Source: Streptantibioticus_C sp963761325 (GTDB lineage: Bacteria; Actinomycetota; Actinomycetes; Streptomycetales; Streptomycetaceae). From it: a stretch of DNA of 64,000 nt. Numbering within the stretch: the first letter of the stretch is position 1; the number at the start of each line of letters is the position of its first letter. The notes under the pieces are model-generated. The model had not been told where the DNA came from, made no database searches, and was given only the letters and a program-made list of their open reading frames with translations. The position numbers and the translations under genes were made by a program. Below, in pieces: positions 51,213-62,677 of this stretch. Location: positions 62,001 through 126,000 of the forward strand of contig CAVXGZ010000003.1 in the NCBI GenBank assembly GCA_963761325.1, written 5' to 3'.

Positions 51213-51371
51213 TCAGCCGGCGAGCAGCAGGAGGAAGACCAGGAACGCCAGGCCGATCGGCGCGCCGATGATCAGCAGCGGCCCGACCCACGGCGGGCTC
51301 TCCGGCGGCGGCGCGACCGGGGCGAGCGGCGCGATGGTGACGAGCAGTTCCTCGGGCCCATCGGTCGCCAT
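51213..51371 (-). CDS. 52-residue single-pass membrane protein
   Basis: A short gene with an acidic start (MATDGPEELLVTIAP), a Pro-rich middle (PVAPPPESPPWVG) and a C-terminal TM helix (PLLIIGAPIGLAFLVFLLLL). The ATG has GGGAG upstream. It is convergent with the SanA-like gene, ten bases apart. Codon use fits the neighbours. Function unknown. Confidence 0.6.
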   Translation of the reverse strand: MATDGPEELLVTIAPLAPVAPPPESPPWVGPLLIIGAPIGLAFLVFLLLLAG

Positions 51372-51600
51372 GCCGTCTCCCGTCGTCCCCCCGCTGGTGA
51401 GCGAATCGTACCCGCGGCCCGGCACACCGGACAGTTGACCGGCGGACATCTTCCGATTACCCGTCAGGCGCATGGGGCGGATACGGCGAAACCCCGAATT
51501 GATCCGGGAGAGTGAACGGCAGGAACTTCTCCCGCCAGTGGCAGTTGTGCAGTCTGCTCCGGCTCAGTGGGGCGTTCCAGGATCGGAAGGAAGAATTCGC

Positions 51601-51993
51601 GTGATCAAGAAGGTTCTCGCCACCGCAGCAGTCGTCGTCTCCGCGGTGGGCGTCGCCGCCGCCCCGGCCATGGCCATCGGCAACAACCACGGCCCCTCGT
51701 CCTCCAACGGCAACGGAGCGGAGCAGCGGTACGGCAACACCACCACCGGCGGCTACATGAGCCCGCAGATCGGCCTGATCCAGGGCTCGCTGAACAAGCC
51801 CTGCGTCGGCCTGCCGGCCAAGGCCGACGTCGGCTCGCTGCTCGGTGCGATCCCGATCAGCGCCCAGGACATCCTGACCTCGCCGCAGGACCAGCAGTGC
51901 ACCGAGAACTCCAGCCAGGTCAAGGGCGACGACCCCCTGTCGCACGTCCTCAGCGACATTCCGGTCCTGTCCGGGAACGGCGCCAACCGCTGA
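51601..51993 (+). CDS. rdl: rodlin, spore-surface rodlet protein
   Basis: A 130-residue secreted protein. The signal peptide is MIKKVLATAAVVVSAVGVAA to about residue 25. The mature part has the rodlin landmarks IGNNHGPSSSNGNGAEQRYG, YMSPQIGLIQGSLNKPC, SPQDQQCTENSSQ and DPLSHVLSDIPVLSG. Rodlins organise chaplins into the rodlet layer on aerial hyphae and spores. Only one copy is present, while S. coelicolor has the divergent pair rdlA/rdlB. The GTG start has GGAAGGAAG in front. A hairpin closes the unit. Confidence 0.93.
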   Translation: MIKKVLATAAVVVSAVGVAAAPAMAIGNNHGPSSSNGNGAEQRYGNTTTGGYMSPQIGLIQGSLNKPCVGLPAKADVGSLLGAIPISAQDILTSPQDQQCTENSSQVKGDDPLSHVLSDIPVLSGNGANR

Positions 51994-52109
51994 TTCTCCG
52001 CCGCGTGGCATCAATGTTCCGCGACGGCGTCCGGGGGAATTGCCGCCGACCGGTCGGAAAGGCCGTCGCCGCAATTCGCGGAACACCGAATCGCCTGCCG
52101 TGAGACATA

Positions 52110-52149
52110 CCGAGGGCCCGTCCGCCGATCCCGGCGCACGGGCTCTCGG
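52110..52149. terminator. terminator after the rodlin gene
   Basis: Twelve-base arms (52110-52121 and 52138-52149) pair at 11 of 12 positions. The hairpin lies 116 bp after the rodlin stop and 70 bp before the MgtC gene. Confidence 0.6.
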
Positions 52150-52219
52150 CCTGTCCGGGCGCGGCGCGGGACGCCGAGTATCGTCGGCGACGAAACACGA
52201 GCGGGCGGAGGTGGTGGGG

Positions 52220-52975
52220 GTGCGGTCTCTCGCGCTGGGGCTGTGGGATCCGGCGGCGGGCCAGGGGGTGCGCCAGCTGACCGAGCTGGGGCTGGCGCTG
52301 GTGCTGTCCACGCTGATCGGCCTGGAACGCGCGGTGCAGCAAAAGAGCGCGGGGCTGCGGACGCACACCCTGGTCGGGGTGGGCAGCGCGCTGTTCATGG
52401 AGGTGTCGCAGCACGGGTTCAACGGCGTGCTGGGGATGCAGCACGTCTCCTTCGACCCGTCCCGGGTGGCGGCGCAGGTCGTCTCCGGCATCGGCTTCAT
52501 CGGCGGCGGCATCATCTTCGTGCGCCGCGACGCGGTGCGGGGCCTGACGACCGCGGCGACGGTGTGGCTGACCTGTGCCGTCGGGATGGCGTGCGGCGGC
52601 GGGCTGCCGCTGCTGGCCTCGGCGGTGACGGTGACGCACTTCCTGGTGGTGCGGGGCTATCCGCTGGTCACCCGCCTGGTGCCGGTGATATCGACCGCGA
52701 CGCAGTCCAGGCTGCAGGTGGTCTACGACATCGGCGGCGGGTTGCTGCCGCGGATGCTGGAGCGATGTACGAGTTCCGGCTTCAAGGTGCTGGACGTGCG
52801 CGTGGACCGGGCGCCGTGGATGGACGCCGAGGAGGGTCAGCCCGTCGTGCCGGGCAGTTCCGAGGTCGAGCTGACCATCCAGGGCACCGGCAGCGTGCAC
52901 CAACTGGTCGCCGAGATCTCGGAGTTGAGCGGAGTGCGCAGCGTGTGGTCGCCGGCCGTGGACTCCAACGACTGA
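52220..52975 (+). CDS. MgtC/SapB family membrane protein
   Basis: A 251-residue inner membrane protein. The conserved N-terminal MgtC domain is clear (LSTLIGLERAVQQKSAGLR, THTLVGVGSAL, VVSGIGFIGGG, GLTTAATVWLTCAVGMACGGG), with about five hydrophobic segments over residues 10-155. A soluble C-terminal ACT-like domain follows. MgtC proteins are linked to magnesium limitation and F-ATPase control in pathogens; in streptomycetes the role is unknown. The GTG at 52220 has GGAGG eight bases upstream. Confidence 0.9.
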   Translation: MRSLALGLWDPAAGQGVRQLTELGLALVLSTLIGLERAVQQKSAGLRTHTLVGVGSALFMEVSQHGFNGVLGMQHVSFDPSRVAAQVVSGIGFIGGGIIFVRRDAVRGLTTAATVWLTCAVGMACGGGLPLLASAVTVTHFLVVRGYPLVTRLVPVISTATQSRLQVVYDIGGGLLPRMLERCTSSGFKVLDVRVDRAPWMDAEEGQPVVPGSSEVELTIQGTGSVHQLVAEISELSGVRSVWSPAVDSND

Positions 52976-53054
52976 TCCGCGCCAGGCGACGATCACCGGC
53001 CGGGCGGCGGGTTTGCCTGGTGGGAGGGGTGGCGGCGGGCGGCGGCTGCTCAAC

Positions 53055-53066
53055 GATTCATGAATC
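53055..53066. promoter_or_regulatory. palindrome upstream of the sugar ABC importer operon
   Basis: GATTCATGAATC is a perfect 12-bp palindrome, 36 bp before the binding-protein start, in an AT-rich patch of an otherwise GC-rich gap. It is a candidate operator for the importer. No LacI or ROK regulator gene is adjacent to bind it. Confidence 0.45.
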
Positions 53067-53101
53067 CGTGATGTTTTCTACACACGTGCGCGCGATACTT
53101 C

Positions 53102-54427
53102 ATGACCATGTCCCAACCCACGCGGGCCGCCCGCGCCACCGAGTCGTCGCCCGCCTCCGGCGATCAGCGCGTCACGCGCCGTCGTGTCCTGGCCGCGGGC
53201 GGTGGCCTCGCGCTCGCCACCACGCTGGCCGCCTGCGGCTCCAACACCGGCCGCGGCAGCGGCGGTCCGGGCGGCCGGCCGGCGCTGTCGCAGTGGTACC
53301 ACCAGTACGGCGAGCCGGGCACCGAGCAGGCCGTCAAGCGGTACGCCGCCGCCTACAAGCCGGCCGACGTCACCGTGCAGTGGCGTCCGGGCAACTACGA
53401 CCAGCAGACCGCCGCCGCGCTGCTGACCTCCGACGGACCGGACGTCTTCGAGGTCAACGGCCCCACCCTGGACCAGATCCAGGCCCGGCAGATCGTCGAC
53501 CTGACCGACGAGGTCAAGGCGGTGCTCTCCGACTTCAACCCGGCGGTGCTCGACACCAAGACCTACCAGGGCAAGGTCTACGGCATCCCGCAGGTCATCG
53601 ACATGCAGATGCTCTACTACCGCAAGAGCATGCTGTCCAAGGCCGGGGTCCAGCCCCCGCAGACCCTGGACGAACTGGTGGACGCGGCCGCCAAGCTGAC
53701 GAACAAGAACGTCAAGGGCCTGTTCCTGGGCAACGACGGCGGCGCCGGGGTGCTCGCCGGCACCCCGCTGTTCGCGGCCGGCCTGCAACTGGTCACCCCC
53801 GAGGGCCGGGTGGGCTTCGACGACCCGGCCGCCGCGACCGCGCTCGGCAAGCTGCGCAAGCTCTACACCGCCAAGTCGCTGCTGCTCGGCGCCCCGGCCG
53901 ACTGGTCGGACCCGTCGGCGTTCATCCAGGGCCTCACCGCGATGCAGTGGACCGGGCTGTGGGCGATGCCGCAGATCAAGAAGGCGCTGGGCGACGACTT
54001 CGGCGTGCTGCCGTTCCCCAAGGACGGCGCGAGCGGCCGGCCGGCGGTGCCGGTGGGCGCGTACGGCTCGGCGGTGAGCGCCCGCAGCAAGCAGATCGAC
54101 GCGGGCAAGGCGTTCGTGAAGTGGCTGTGGGTGGACCGCACCGACTACCAGGAGGACTTCTCCACCTCCTACGGCTTCCACATCCCGGCGCGCATCTCGC
54201 TCGCCAAGCGGGCCACCAAGCTGCGCACCGGCGCGGCGGCCGACGCCGTGCGCTTCACCACCGACTACGGGCACGCGAACCCGCTGCTGTGGACGACCGC
54301 TTCCAACAACGCGCTGCTCGACGCGCTCAGCCGGATCATCAAGGACGGCGCGGACCCGGCGGCCCAGGTCAAGTCGGTGGTGGCGAAGGTGGCTTCGGAG
54401 CTCGCGCGCGTGCAGAAGCAGAGCTGA
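53102..54427 (+). CDS. ABC transporter sugar-binding lipoprotein
   Basis: A 441-residue extracellular solute-binding protein of family 1. The N-terminus has a twin-arginine pattern (TRRRVLAAGGG) and the lipobox LAAC with lipidated C45, so export is probably by Tat followed by lipidation. The mature domain has the usual ALLTSDGPDVFEVNGP and ALTAMQWTGLWAM type segments of sugar binders. It is the first gene of an operon with two permeases, separated by four bases from the next. ATG at 53102 or 53108 are both possible. Confidence 0.93.
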   Translation: MTMSQPTRAARATESSPASGDQRVTRRRVLAAGGGLALATTLAACGSNTGRGSGGPGGRPALSQWYHQYGEPGTEQAVKRYAAAYKPADVTVQWRPGNYDQQTAAALLTSDGPDVFEVNGPTLDQIQARQIVDLTDEVKAVLSDFNPAVLDTKTYQGKVYGIPQVIDMQMLYYRKSMLSKAGVQPPQTLDELVDAAAKLTNKNVKGLFLGNDGGAGVLAGTPLFAAGLQLVTPEGRVGFDDPAAATALGKLRKLYTAKSLLLGAPADWSDPSAFIQGLTAMQWTGLWAMPQIKKALGDDFGVLPFPKDGASGRPAVPVGAYGSAVSARSKQIDAGKAFVKWLWVDRTDYQEDFSTSYGFHIPARISLAKRATKLRTGAAADAVRFTTDYGHANPLLWTTASNNALLDALSRIIKDGADPAAQVKSVVAKVASELARVQKQS

Positions 54428-54431
54428 CCGG

Positions 54432-55346
54432 GTGCTCGCCCGGCTGCTCGGACCGCAGAAGCGCTATCTGTGGTTCTGGATCTTCACCGGCCCGTTCGTC
54501 ATAGGACTGGTCGTCTTCAGCTACGTGCCGCTGCTGTGGAGCGTCACGCTCAGCTTCTTCGACGCGCGGGACACGGTCACCCCCACGCACTTCGTGGGGC
54601 TGGCCAACTACGCGGCGGTGCTGGGCGATTCGGCGTTCACCTCCAGCCTGGTGACCTTCGCGGTCTTCTCGCTGTTCATCGTGCCGGCGACCTACGCGCT
54701 GTCGCTGGGGCTGGCGCTGCTGGTGCACCGGCTGAGGTTCGCCCGGGGCTTCTTCCGGTCGGTCTTCTTCCTGCCGACGGCGTGCAGCTACGTGGTGGCC
54801 TCGCTGATCTGGAAGATGTCGATCTTCAACGGGGTGCGCTTCGGGCTGGCCAACACCGTGCTGCGGTGGTTCGGCGCGGACCCGGTGGCGTGGCTGTCGA
54901 CCACCCATCCGCCGTGGTACTGGCTGGTGATCGTCACGGTGCGGCTGTGGCTGCAGGCCGGGTTCTACATGGTGCTGCTGCTGGCCGGGCTGCAGCGCAT
55001 CCCGCGCACGCTCTACGAGGCGGCGGCGGTCGACGGCGCGCGGCCGGGCTGGCAGACCTTCCGCCACATCACCTTCCCGCAGCTGCGGGCCACCTCGGTG
55101 GCGGTGGTGCTGCTGCTGGTGATCAACGCGTTCCAGGCGTTCGACGAGTTCTACAACCTGCTGTCCACCTCGGCCGGCTACCCGCCCTACGCCCGGCCGC
55201 CGCTGGTCTACCTGTACTACCTGGCGCTCGGCCAGGGGCAGAACCTCGGGGTCGGCAGCGCGGGCGCGGTGGTGCTGGCGCTGATCATCGCGATCGTCAC
55301 GGTGGCGCAGGCGCGCTGGTTCGGACTCGGCAGGAAGGAGGCGTGA
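54432..55346 (+). CDS. ABC sugar transporter permease, MalF type
   Basis: A 304-residue inner membrane permease with six hydrophobic segments. The EAA loop that docks the ATPase is present as YEAAAVDGARPGWQTFRHIT (about residues 196-215). GTG start four bases after the binding-protein stop. Its TGA overlaps the ATG of the next permease by one base, which indicates translational coupling. Confidence 0.94.
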   Translation: MLARLLGPQKRYLWFWIFTGPFVIGLVVFSYVPLLWSVTLSFFDARDTVTPTHFVGLANYAAVLGDSAFTSSLVTFAVFSLFIVPATYALSLGLALLVHRLRFARGFFRSVFFLPTACSYVVASLIWKMSIFNGVRFGLANTVLRWFGADPVAWLSTTHPPWYWLVIVTVRLWLQAGFYMVLLLAGLQRIPRTLYEAAAVDGARPGWQTFRHITFPQLRATSVAVVLLLVINAFQAFDEFYNLLSTSAGYPPYARPPLVYLYYLALGQGQNLGVGSAGAVVLALIIAIVTVAQARWFGLGRKEA

Positions 55347-56182
55347 TGGAAGCGGGACTGCGCCGGCTCGTGCGGGCCGTACGGGTCGTGGTGCTGATCG
55401 GGCTGGCGGTGCTCTTCCTCGTGCCGTTCTACCTGCTGGTGCGCAACGGGCTGTCCAGCGAGGCGGACATCACCTCGCCCGGCTGGACGTTCTTCCCGCA
55501 CGTGCTGCACTGGGGCAACGTGCGCGAGCTGTTCGACGACCCCTCGGTGCCGATGCTGCACGCGCTGTGGAACTCGGCCCGGATCGCGGTGCTCACCACG
55601 CTGGGCACACTGCTGCTCGCCTCGCTCGCCGGGTACGGCCTGGCGCGCATCCCCTACCCGTACGCCGACCACGTCTTCTACGGCATCCTCGGCACGCTGA
55701 TGATCCCGTCGGCGGTCACCTTCGTGCCGAGCTTCGTGCTGGTCTCCACGCTGGGCTGGATCTCCACGCTGCGCGGGCTGATCATCCCGACGCTGTTCAG
55801 CGCGTTCGCCGCGTTCTTGTTCCGGCAGTACTTCCTGGGGTTCCCGCAGGAGCTGGAGGACGCGGCCCGGGTGGACGGGCTCGGCTACTGGCGCACCTAC
55901 TGGCGGATCGTGGTGCCCAACTCACGGGCGGTGTTCGCGGCGGTGGGCGCGATCGTGTTCATCGGCTCGTGGAACTCCTTCCTGTGGCCGCTGGTGATCG
56001 GCCAGGACGAGTCGTCGTGGACGGTCCAGGTGGCGCTGTCGACGTTCACCGACGCGCAGTCGGTGAACCTGCACGAGCTGTTCGTCGCCTCCGCGGTCTC
56101 GATCCTGCCGCTGGTGGTCGTCTTCGTGGTGCTGCAGCGGCACCTGGTGGCAGGCGTGGAGCGCACGGGCATCGACGACTGA
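55346..56182 (+). CDS. ABC sugar transporter permease, MalG type
   Basis: A 278-residue permease with six hydrophobic segments and the EAA loop ELEDAARVDGLGYWRTYWRI (about residues 171-190). It pairs with the MalF-type permease. No ATP-binding gene follows, so the importer probably uses the shared MsiK-type ATPase, as most streptomycete sugar importers do. AAGGAGG precedes the ATG. Confidence 0.94.
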   Translation: MEAGLRRLVRAVRVVVLIGLAVLFLVPFYLLVRNGLSSEADITSPGWTFFPHVLHWGNVRELFDDPSVPMLHALWNSARIAVLTTLGTLLLASLAGYGLARIPYPYADHVFYGILGTLMIPSAVTFVPSFVLVSTLGWISTLRGLIIPTLFSAFAAFLFRQYFLGFPQELEDAARVDGLGYWRTYWRIVVPNSRAVFAAVGAIVFIGSWNSFLWPLVIGQDESSWTVQVALSTFTDAQSVNLHELFVASAVSILPLVVVFVVLQRHLVAGVERTGIDD

Positions 56183-56243
56183 TCCACGGCCGCCTATGCT
56201 GTGCCGTTCCGCGTACCCGGCGAGCGAGGAGCTGACTGCCGCG

Positions 56244-57179
56244 ATGGGCTGGAGCGAGACCGACATCCCCGACCAGAGCGGCCGGGTCGCCGTGGTCACC
56301 GGGGCCAACAGCGGCATCGGCTACTGCGCGGCCCGCGAGCTGGCCCGGCGCGGCGCCCACGTGCTGCTGGCCTGCCGCAGCGAGCGGCGCGGCCAGGACG
56401 CGGCCGACCGGCTGCGCGCCGAGGTGCCCGGAGCCCGGGCCGGCTACCGGCACCTGGACCTGGCGGACCTGAAGTCGGTACGGGCCTTCGCGGCCGGGTA
56501 CGCCGACAACGAGGGGGACCGGCTCGACCTGCTGGTCAACAACGCCGGCGTGATGGCGCTGCCGTACACCAGGACCGCGGACGGCTTCGAGACCCAGTTC
56601 GGCGTCAACCACCTCGGCCACTTCGCGCTGACCGGGCTGCTGCTGCCCTGGCTGCTGCGGACCCCGGGCTCCCGGGTGGTGACCGTCTCCAGCGCGCTGC
56701 ACGCCATCGCCGGCATCGACCCGGCCGACCTCAACAGCGAGCACGGCTACCGGCGCTGGCTGGCCTACGGCCGCTCCAAGACCGCGAACCTGCTGTTCGT
56801 CCACGAGCTGGCCCGGCGGCTGGCGTCCGGCGGCCACCGGGTGACGGCGGCGGCCGCCCACCCCGGCTACGCCAACACCAACCTGGCCACCGCGGGCGTC
56901 GAGATGGAGGGCCGGGCGGCCACCGCCCGGGTGGTGCGGATCGGCAACCGGATGCTGGCCCAGAGCGCCGAGCGCGGCGCGCTGCCCACCCTGTACGCGG
57001 CCACCGCGCCCCAGGTGCGCCCCGACGACTTCATCGGTCCGCGCCTGCAGGGCTGGCGCGGCTCCCCCACCCGCTCCTGGCGGGCGCCCTGGACCCTCGA
57101 CGACACCTCGGCCGAACGCCTGTGGTCGGCCTCCGAGCAGCTCACCGGGGTGCGCTACGAGGCGCTGGCCGGCGGCTGA
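56244..57179 (+). CDS. short-chain dehydrogenase/reductase
   Basis: A 311-residue NAD(P)-dependent SDR of the retinol dehydrogenase/protochlorophyllide reductase-like branch. The cofactor site is TGANSGIGYC (residues 19-28), the active residues are S150, Y175 and K179 (YGRSK), and NNAG is at 99-102. The ATG at 56244 is used; the frame is open to 56196 without a ribosome site, and AGGAG lies 13 bases before the chosen start. It follows the importer by 61 bp and might be co-transcribed. The substrate is unknown. Confidence 0.9.
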   Translation: MGWSETDIPDQSGRVAVVTGANSGIGYCAARELARRGAHVLLACRSERRGQDAADRLRAEVPGARAGYRHLDLADLKSVRAFAAGYADNEGDRLDLLVNNAGVMALPYTRTADGFETQFGVNHLGHFALTGLLLPWLLRTPGSRVVTVSSALHAIAGIDPADLNSEHGYRRWLAYGRSKTANLLFVHELARRLASGGHRVTAAAAHPGYANTNLATAGVEMEGRAATARVVRIGNRMLAQSAERGALPTLYAATAPQVRPDDFIGPRLQGWRGSPTRSWRAPWTLDDTSAERLWSASEQLTGVRYEALAGG

Positions 57180-57208
57180 CCGGTCCGGCCGGGGCGCGGG
57201 CGAAGGGT

Positions 57209-57242
57209 GGGGGCGGCGTCTCCCGCACGAGACGCCGCCCCC
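57209..57242. terminator. bidirectional terminator between the SDR gene and ppdK
   Basis: A perfect 14-bp stem (57209-57222, 57229-57242) with loop CCGCAC lies between the convergent SDR and ppdK genes. Confidence 0.8.
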
Positions 57243-57277
57243 GGTGAGGGTGGTGCGGTGGTGGTCGCAGGGCGCGG

Positions 57278-59996
<2,719 letters not shown>

Positions 59997-60412
59997 GGGA
60001 CCGACTCCTCGCGTACGGGTTGAGCCCTGACGGCCGGGAGCGTACCCATCTCCAAGGCGTGGCAGTACATCCATGGCCACGTCACCCGGTCGCAACCACC
60101 CGTCTGCCAGGAGATCGAATGCGCATCCGGCCCTTCCGCCTGCGATCCGCGGACGGGTGCCGCGGTCGCGTTCCGTTCAAGTATTCAACACATGAGCGGC
60201 CATCCGAGCAACTGAGCGCCCGAACGGTGACGCGGCGCTACCACGGCTTGACGACGTGAACCGCCGGACGGTGGCACTGGGTGCCACGAGTTGGAGAGGT
60301 GACGGCAGCCGGAATCGGCCGCCTCGATCGCTCAAATGAGCGAAGCGCGCATCAAACGTGGCGAGAATCACTCGTCCGGGAAGCCCGGCGTCCCGCCCTT
60401 CGGACGGTCCGG
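59997..60412. promoter_or_regulatory. 416-bp gap upstream of ppdK
   Basis: No gene is visible here on either strand. The gap holds the ppdK upstream region and the 3' side of the dihydrouridine synthase gene. Two small hairpins stand out: GTGGCAC / GTGCCAC with loop TGG (60271-60287), and CGCTCA / TGAGCG with AA between (60329-60342), either of which may terminate the synthase gene. A relatively AT-rich patch around 60178-60195 is the best area for a ppdK promoter, but no consensus pair could be fixed. Confidence 0.5.
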
Positions 60413-61543
60413 TCAGCCGCCGGAGGTGGCCAGCTCCGCGTCGGCGCCGACCGCGGCGGTGTGGTCGTGCGGGTCGTCGAGCCAGCCGTCCGGCAGGACC
60501 ACCCGCTTGGTGCCCGCGGTGCGGCCCCGCGGGCCCTCGGCGTCCCGCGGCCAGGGCTGGTCGAGGTCGAGCGTGCCGAGGTGCTCGTCCAGCTCGGCCA
60601 GCGAGGAGGCGTTCGCCAGCGCCTGCCGGGCCTGCGAGCCGACCGCGAAGCCCTTGGTGTACCAGGCCACGTGCTTGCGGAAGTCGATGACGCCGCGGGA
60701 CTCGTCGCCCAGCCACTCCCCCAGCAGCGCCGCGTGCCGCCGCATCACGCCGGCGACCTCGCGCAGCGTGGGCCGGGCCTGCTCGTGCGAGCCCTCGAAG
60801 ACGTGCACCAGGTCGCCGAAGAGCCAGGGCCGGCCCAGGCAGCCGCGGCCCACCACGACGCCGTCGCAGCCGGTGCGGCGCATCATCCGCAGCGCGTCCT
60901 CGGCGCACCAGATGTCGCCGTTGCCCAGCACCGGGATCTCCGGCACCGCGTCCCGCAGCCGAGCGATCGCCTCCCAGTCGGCCGTGCCGCCGTAGTGCTG
61001 GGCGGCGGTGCGGCCGTGCAGCGCGACCGCGGTGACGCCCTCCTCGACGGCGATGCGGCCGGCGTCGAGGTAGGTCAGGTGGTCGTCGTCGATGCCCTTG
61101 CGCATCTTGATCGTCACCGGCAGCGCGCCGGCGTTGCCGACCGCCTCGCGCAGGATGGACCGCAGCAGCGGACGCTTGTAGGGCAGCGCGGAACCGCCGC
61201 CCTTGCGGGTCACCTTGGGCACCGGGCAGCCGAAGTTGAGGTCGATGTGGTCGGCCAGGTCCTCGTCCACGATCATCCGCACCGCCTTGCCGACGGTGCC
61301 GGGATCGACGCCGTACAGCTGGATGGAGCGCGGCCGCTCGGAGCCGTCGAAGTGGATGAGCTGCATGGTCTTGTCGTTGCGCTCGACCAGCGCGCGGGTG
61401 GTGATCATCTCGGAGACGAACAGCCCCCGCCCGCCGCTGAACTCGCGGCACAGCGTGCGGAACGGCGCGTTGGTGATCCCGGCCATCGGCGCGAGCACGA
61501 CGGGCGGCGTCACGGTGTGCGGACCGATCTGCAGGTGCGGCAT
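60413..61543 (-). CDS. dusB: tRNA dihydrouridine synthase
   Basis: A 376-residue flavin enzyme that reduces uridines in the tRNA D-loop. The FMN barrel starts with VLAPMAGITNAPFRTLC (residues 17-32), the catalytic cysteine is C106 (NFGCPVPK), and KMRKGI, ALHGRTAAQHY and GNGDIWCAEDA are present. The ATG at 61543 has GGGAGAAG upstream; the frame is open 27 codons further but lacks a site. The bacterial DusB branch is the best fit. Confidence 0.95.
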   Translation of the reverse strand: MPHLQIGPHTVTPPVVLAPMAGITNAPFRTLCREFSGGRGLFVSEMITTRALVERNDKTMQLIHFDGSERPRSIQLYGVDPGTVGKAVRMIVDEDLADHIDLNFGCPVPKVTRKGGGSALPYKRPLLRSILREAVGNAGALPVTIKMRKGIDDDHLTYLDAGRIAVEEGVTAVALHGRTAAQHYGGTADWEAIARLRDAVPEIPVLGNGDIWCAEDALRMMRRTGCDGVVVGRGCLGRPWLFGDLVHVFEGSHEQARPTLREVAGVMRRHAALLGEWLGDESRGVIDFRKHVAWYTKGFAVGSQARQALANASSLAELDEHLGTLDLDQPWPRDAEGPRGRTAGTKRVVLPDGWLDDPHDHTAAVGADAELATSGG

Positions 61544-61658
61544 GGCGGTGGCTTCTCCCGAGGCGTCTCGTGGCGGAGCGCCGGCCGGGTCGCGGTGCGG
61601 CGGGCCCGGTGGCGCGCGACCCATTCTCCCCCACCCCGCCGGGCGGTCCGTGCGGCCC

Positions 61659-62576
61659 TCAGACGGCCACCGGCACCCGGCCCGCCGCGCGATCGGCCCG
61701 GTCCAGGTCGCGCAGGAGTTCCAGCCGGGCGCGGCTGTCCTGGTCCAGCGGCGTGTAGACCACCATCCGGCTGCCGGCCCGCCGGCCGAGCCACATGCTG
61801 GTGTGCTGCAGGTTGAGCAGTCCCACCCGCCCGTTGAGGAAGCGCTTGGGGGTGTTGGACGGCTGCACCACCTCGTGTCGCTCCCACAGCTCGCGGAACT
61901 CGGGCGACGCCTGCTGCAACCGCTTGACCTGCAGCTTCCACACCGGTTCCGCGACGTGTTCGGCCATCGCGGCGCGCAGTTGCGCGGTGCAGCGGCGGGT
62001 CACCTCGTCGCGGTCCACCACGGCGGCACGCCAGGCGGGGTGGGTGAACAGCAGCCACATCAGGTTGTGGTCCTCGGGAGGCAGCGTGTCGAGGTCGTCG
62101 ACCAGGACGGCGTACGCGCGGTTGTAGGCGAGCATGTCGTACCGGCTGTTCATCACACAGGCGGGCAGCGGTTCGAGCTGGTCCATCATCGCCAGCAGCG
62201 AGGGCGTGACGAACGGGCACTCCTTGCCGGGCACCGGGTCGGGCACCCCGGCCAGCACGAACAGGTGGGCGCGCTCGGTCGGGTCGAGCATCAGGGCGCG
62301 GGCCACCGCGTCCAGCACCTGCGCGGAGACCTGGATGTCGCGGGCCTGCTCCAGCCAGGTGTACCAGGTCACGCCGACGGCGGACAGTTGCGCGACCTCC
62401 TCGCGGCGCAACCCGGGGGTGCGCCGGCGCCGCCCGTTGGGCAGGCCGACCTGCTCCGGGGTGATCCGTTCGCGGCGGCTGCGCAGGAAGTCGGCCAACT
62501 CGCGTCGCCGCATGTCGGCGCCCGAGTGGCGGTCGTCGTGGCGTCCGCCGTCGTCCGTGCCGTTCGCGGTGCTCAT
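61659..62576 (-). CDS. XRE-type regulator with MmyB-like ligand-binding domain
   Basis: A 305-residue regulator. The helix-turn-helix is around residues 20-90 (ELADFLRSRRERITPEQVGL, then RTPGLRREEVAQLSAVGVTW). The C-terminal PAS-like MmyB domain (PACVMNSRYDMLAYNRAYAVL, LMWLLFTHPAWR) follows, in some relatives a fatty-acid binder. It is divergent from an MFS exporter and most likely regulates it, a common actinobacterial layout. ATG at 62576. Confidence 0.9.
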   Translation of the reverse strand: MSTANGTDDGGRHDDRHSGADMRRRELADFLRSRRERITPEQVGLPNGRRRRTPGLRREEVAQLSAVGVTWYTWLEQARDIQVSAQVLDAVARALMLDPTERAHLFVLAGVPDPVPGKECPFVTPSLLAMMDQLEPLPACVMNSRYDMLAYNRAYAVLVDDLDTLPPEDHNLMWLLFTHPAWRAAVVDRDEVTRRCTAQLRAAMAEHVAEPVWKLQVKRLQQASPEFRELWERHEVVQPSNTPKRFLNGRVGLLNLQHTSMWLGRRAGSRMVVYTPLDQDSRARLELLRDLDRADRAAGRVPVAV

Positions 62577-62608
62577 GCTCCGAGCCTGCCTCATTACCCA
62601 GCCGGTTG

Positions 62609-62629
62609 CCAGGTTCCCTCAATACCTGG
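62609..62629. promoter_or_regulatory. inverted repeat between XRE regulator and MFS exporter
   Basis: CCAGGT (62609-62614) and ACCTGG (62624-62629) form an inverted repeat with a nine-base centre, midway between the divergent genes. Likely operator of the XRE regulator. Confidence 0.5.
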
Positions 62630-62677
62630 ATAAGGAGACTCTGGTACCCCCCTCGCGCGACCAGCAGGCTGGAGAGC

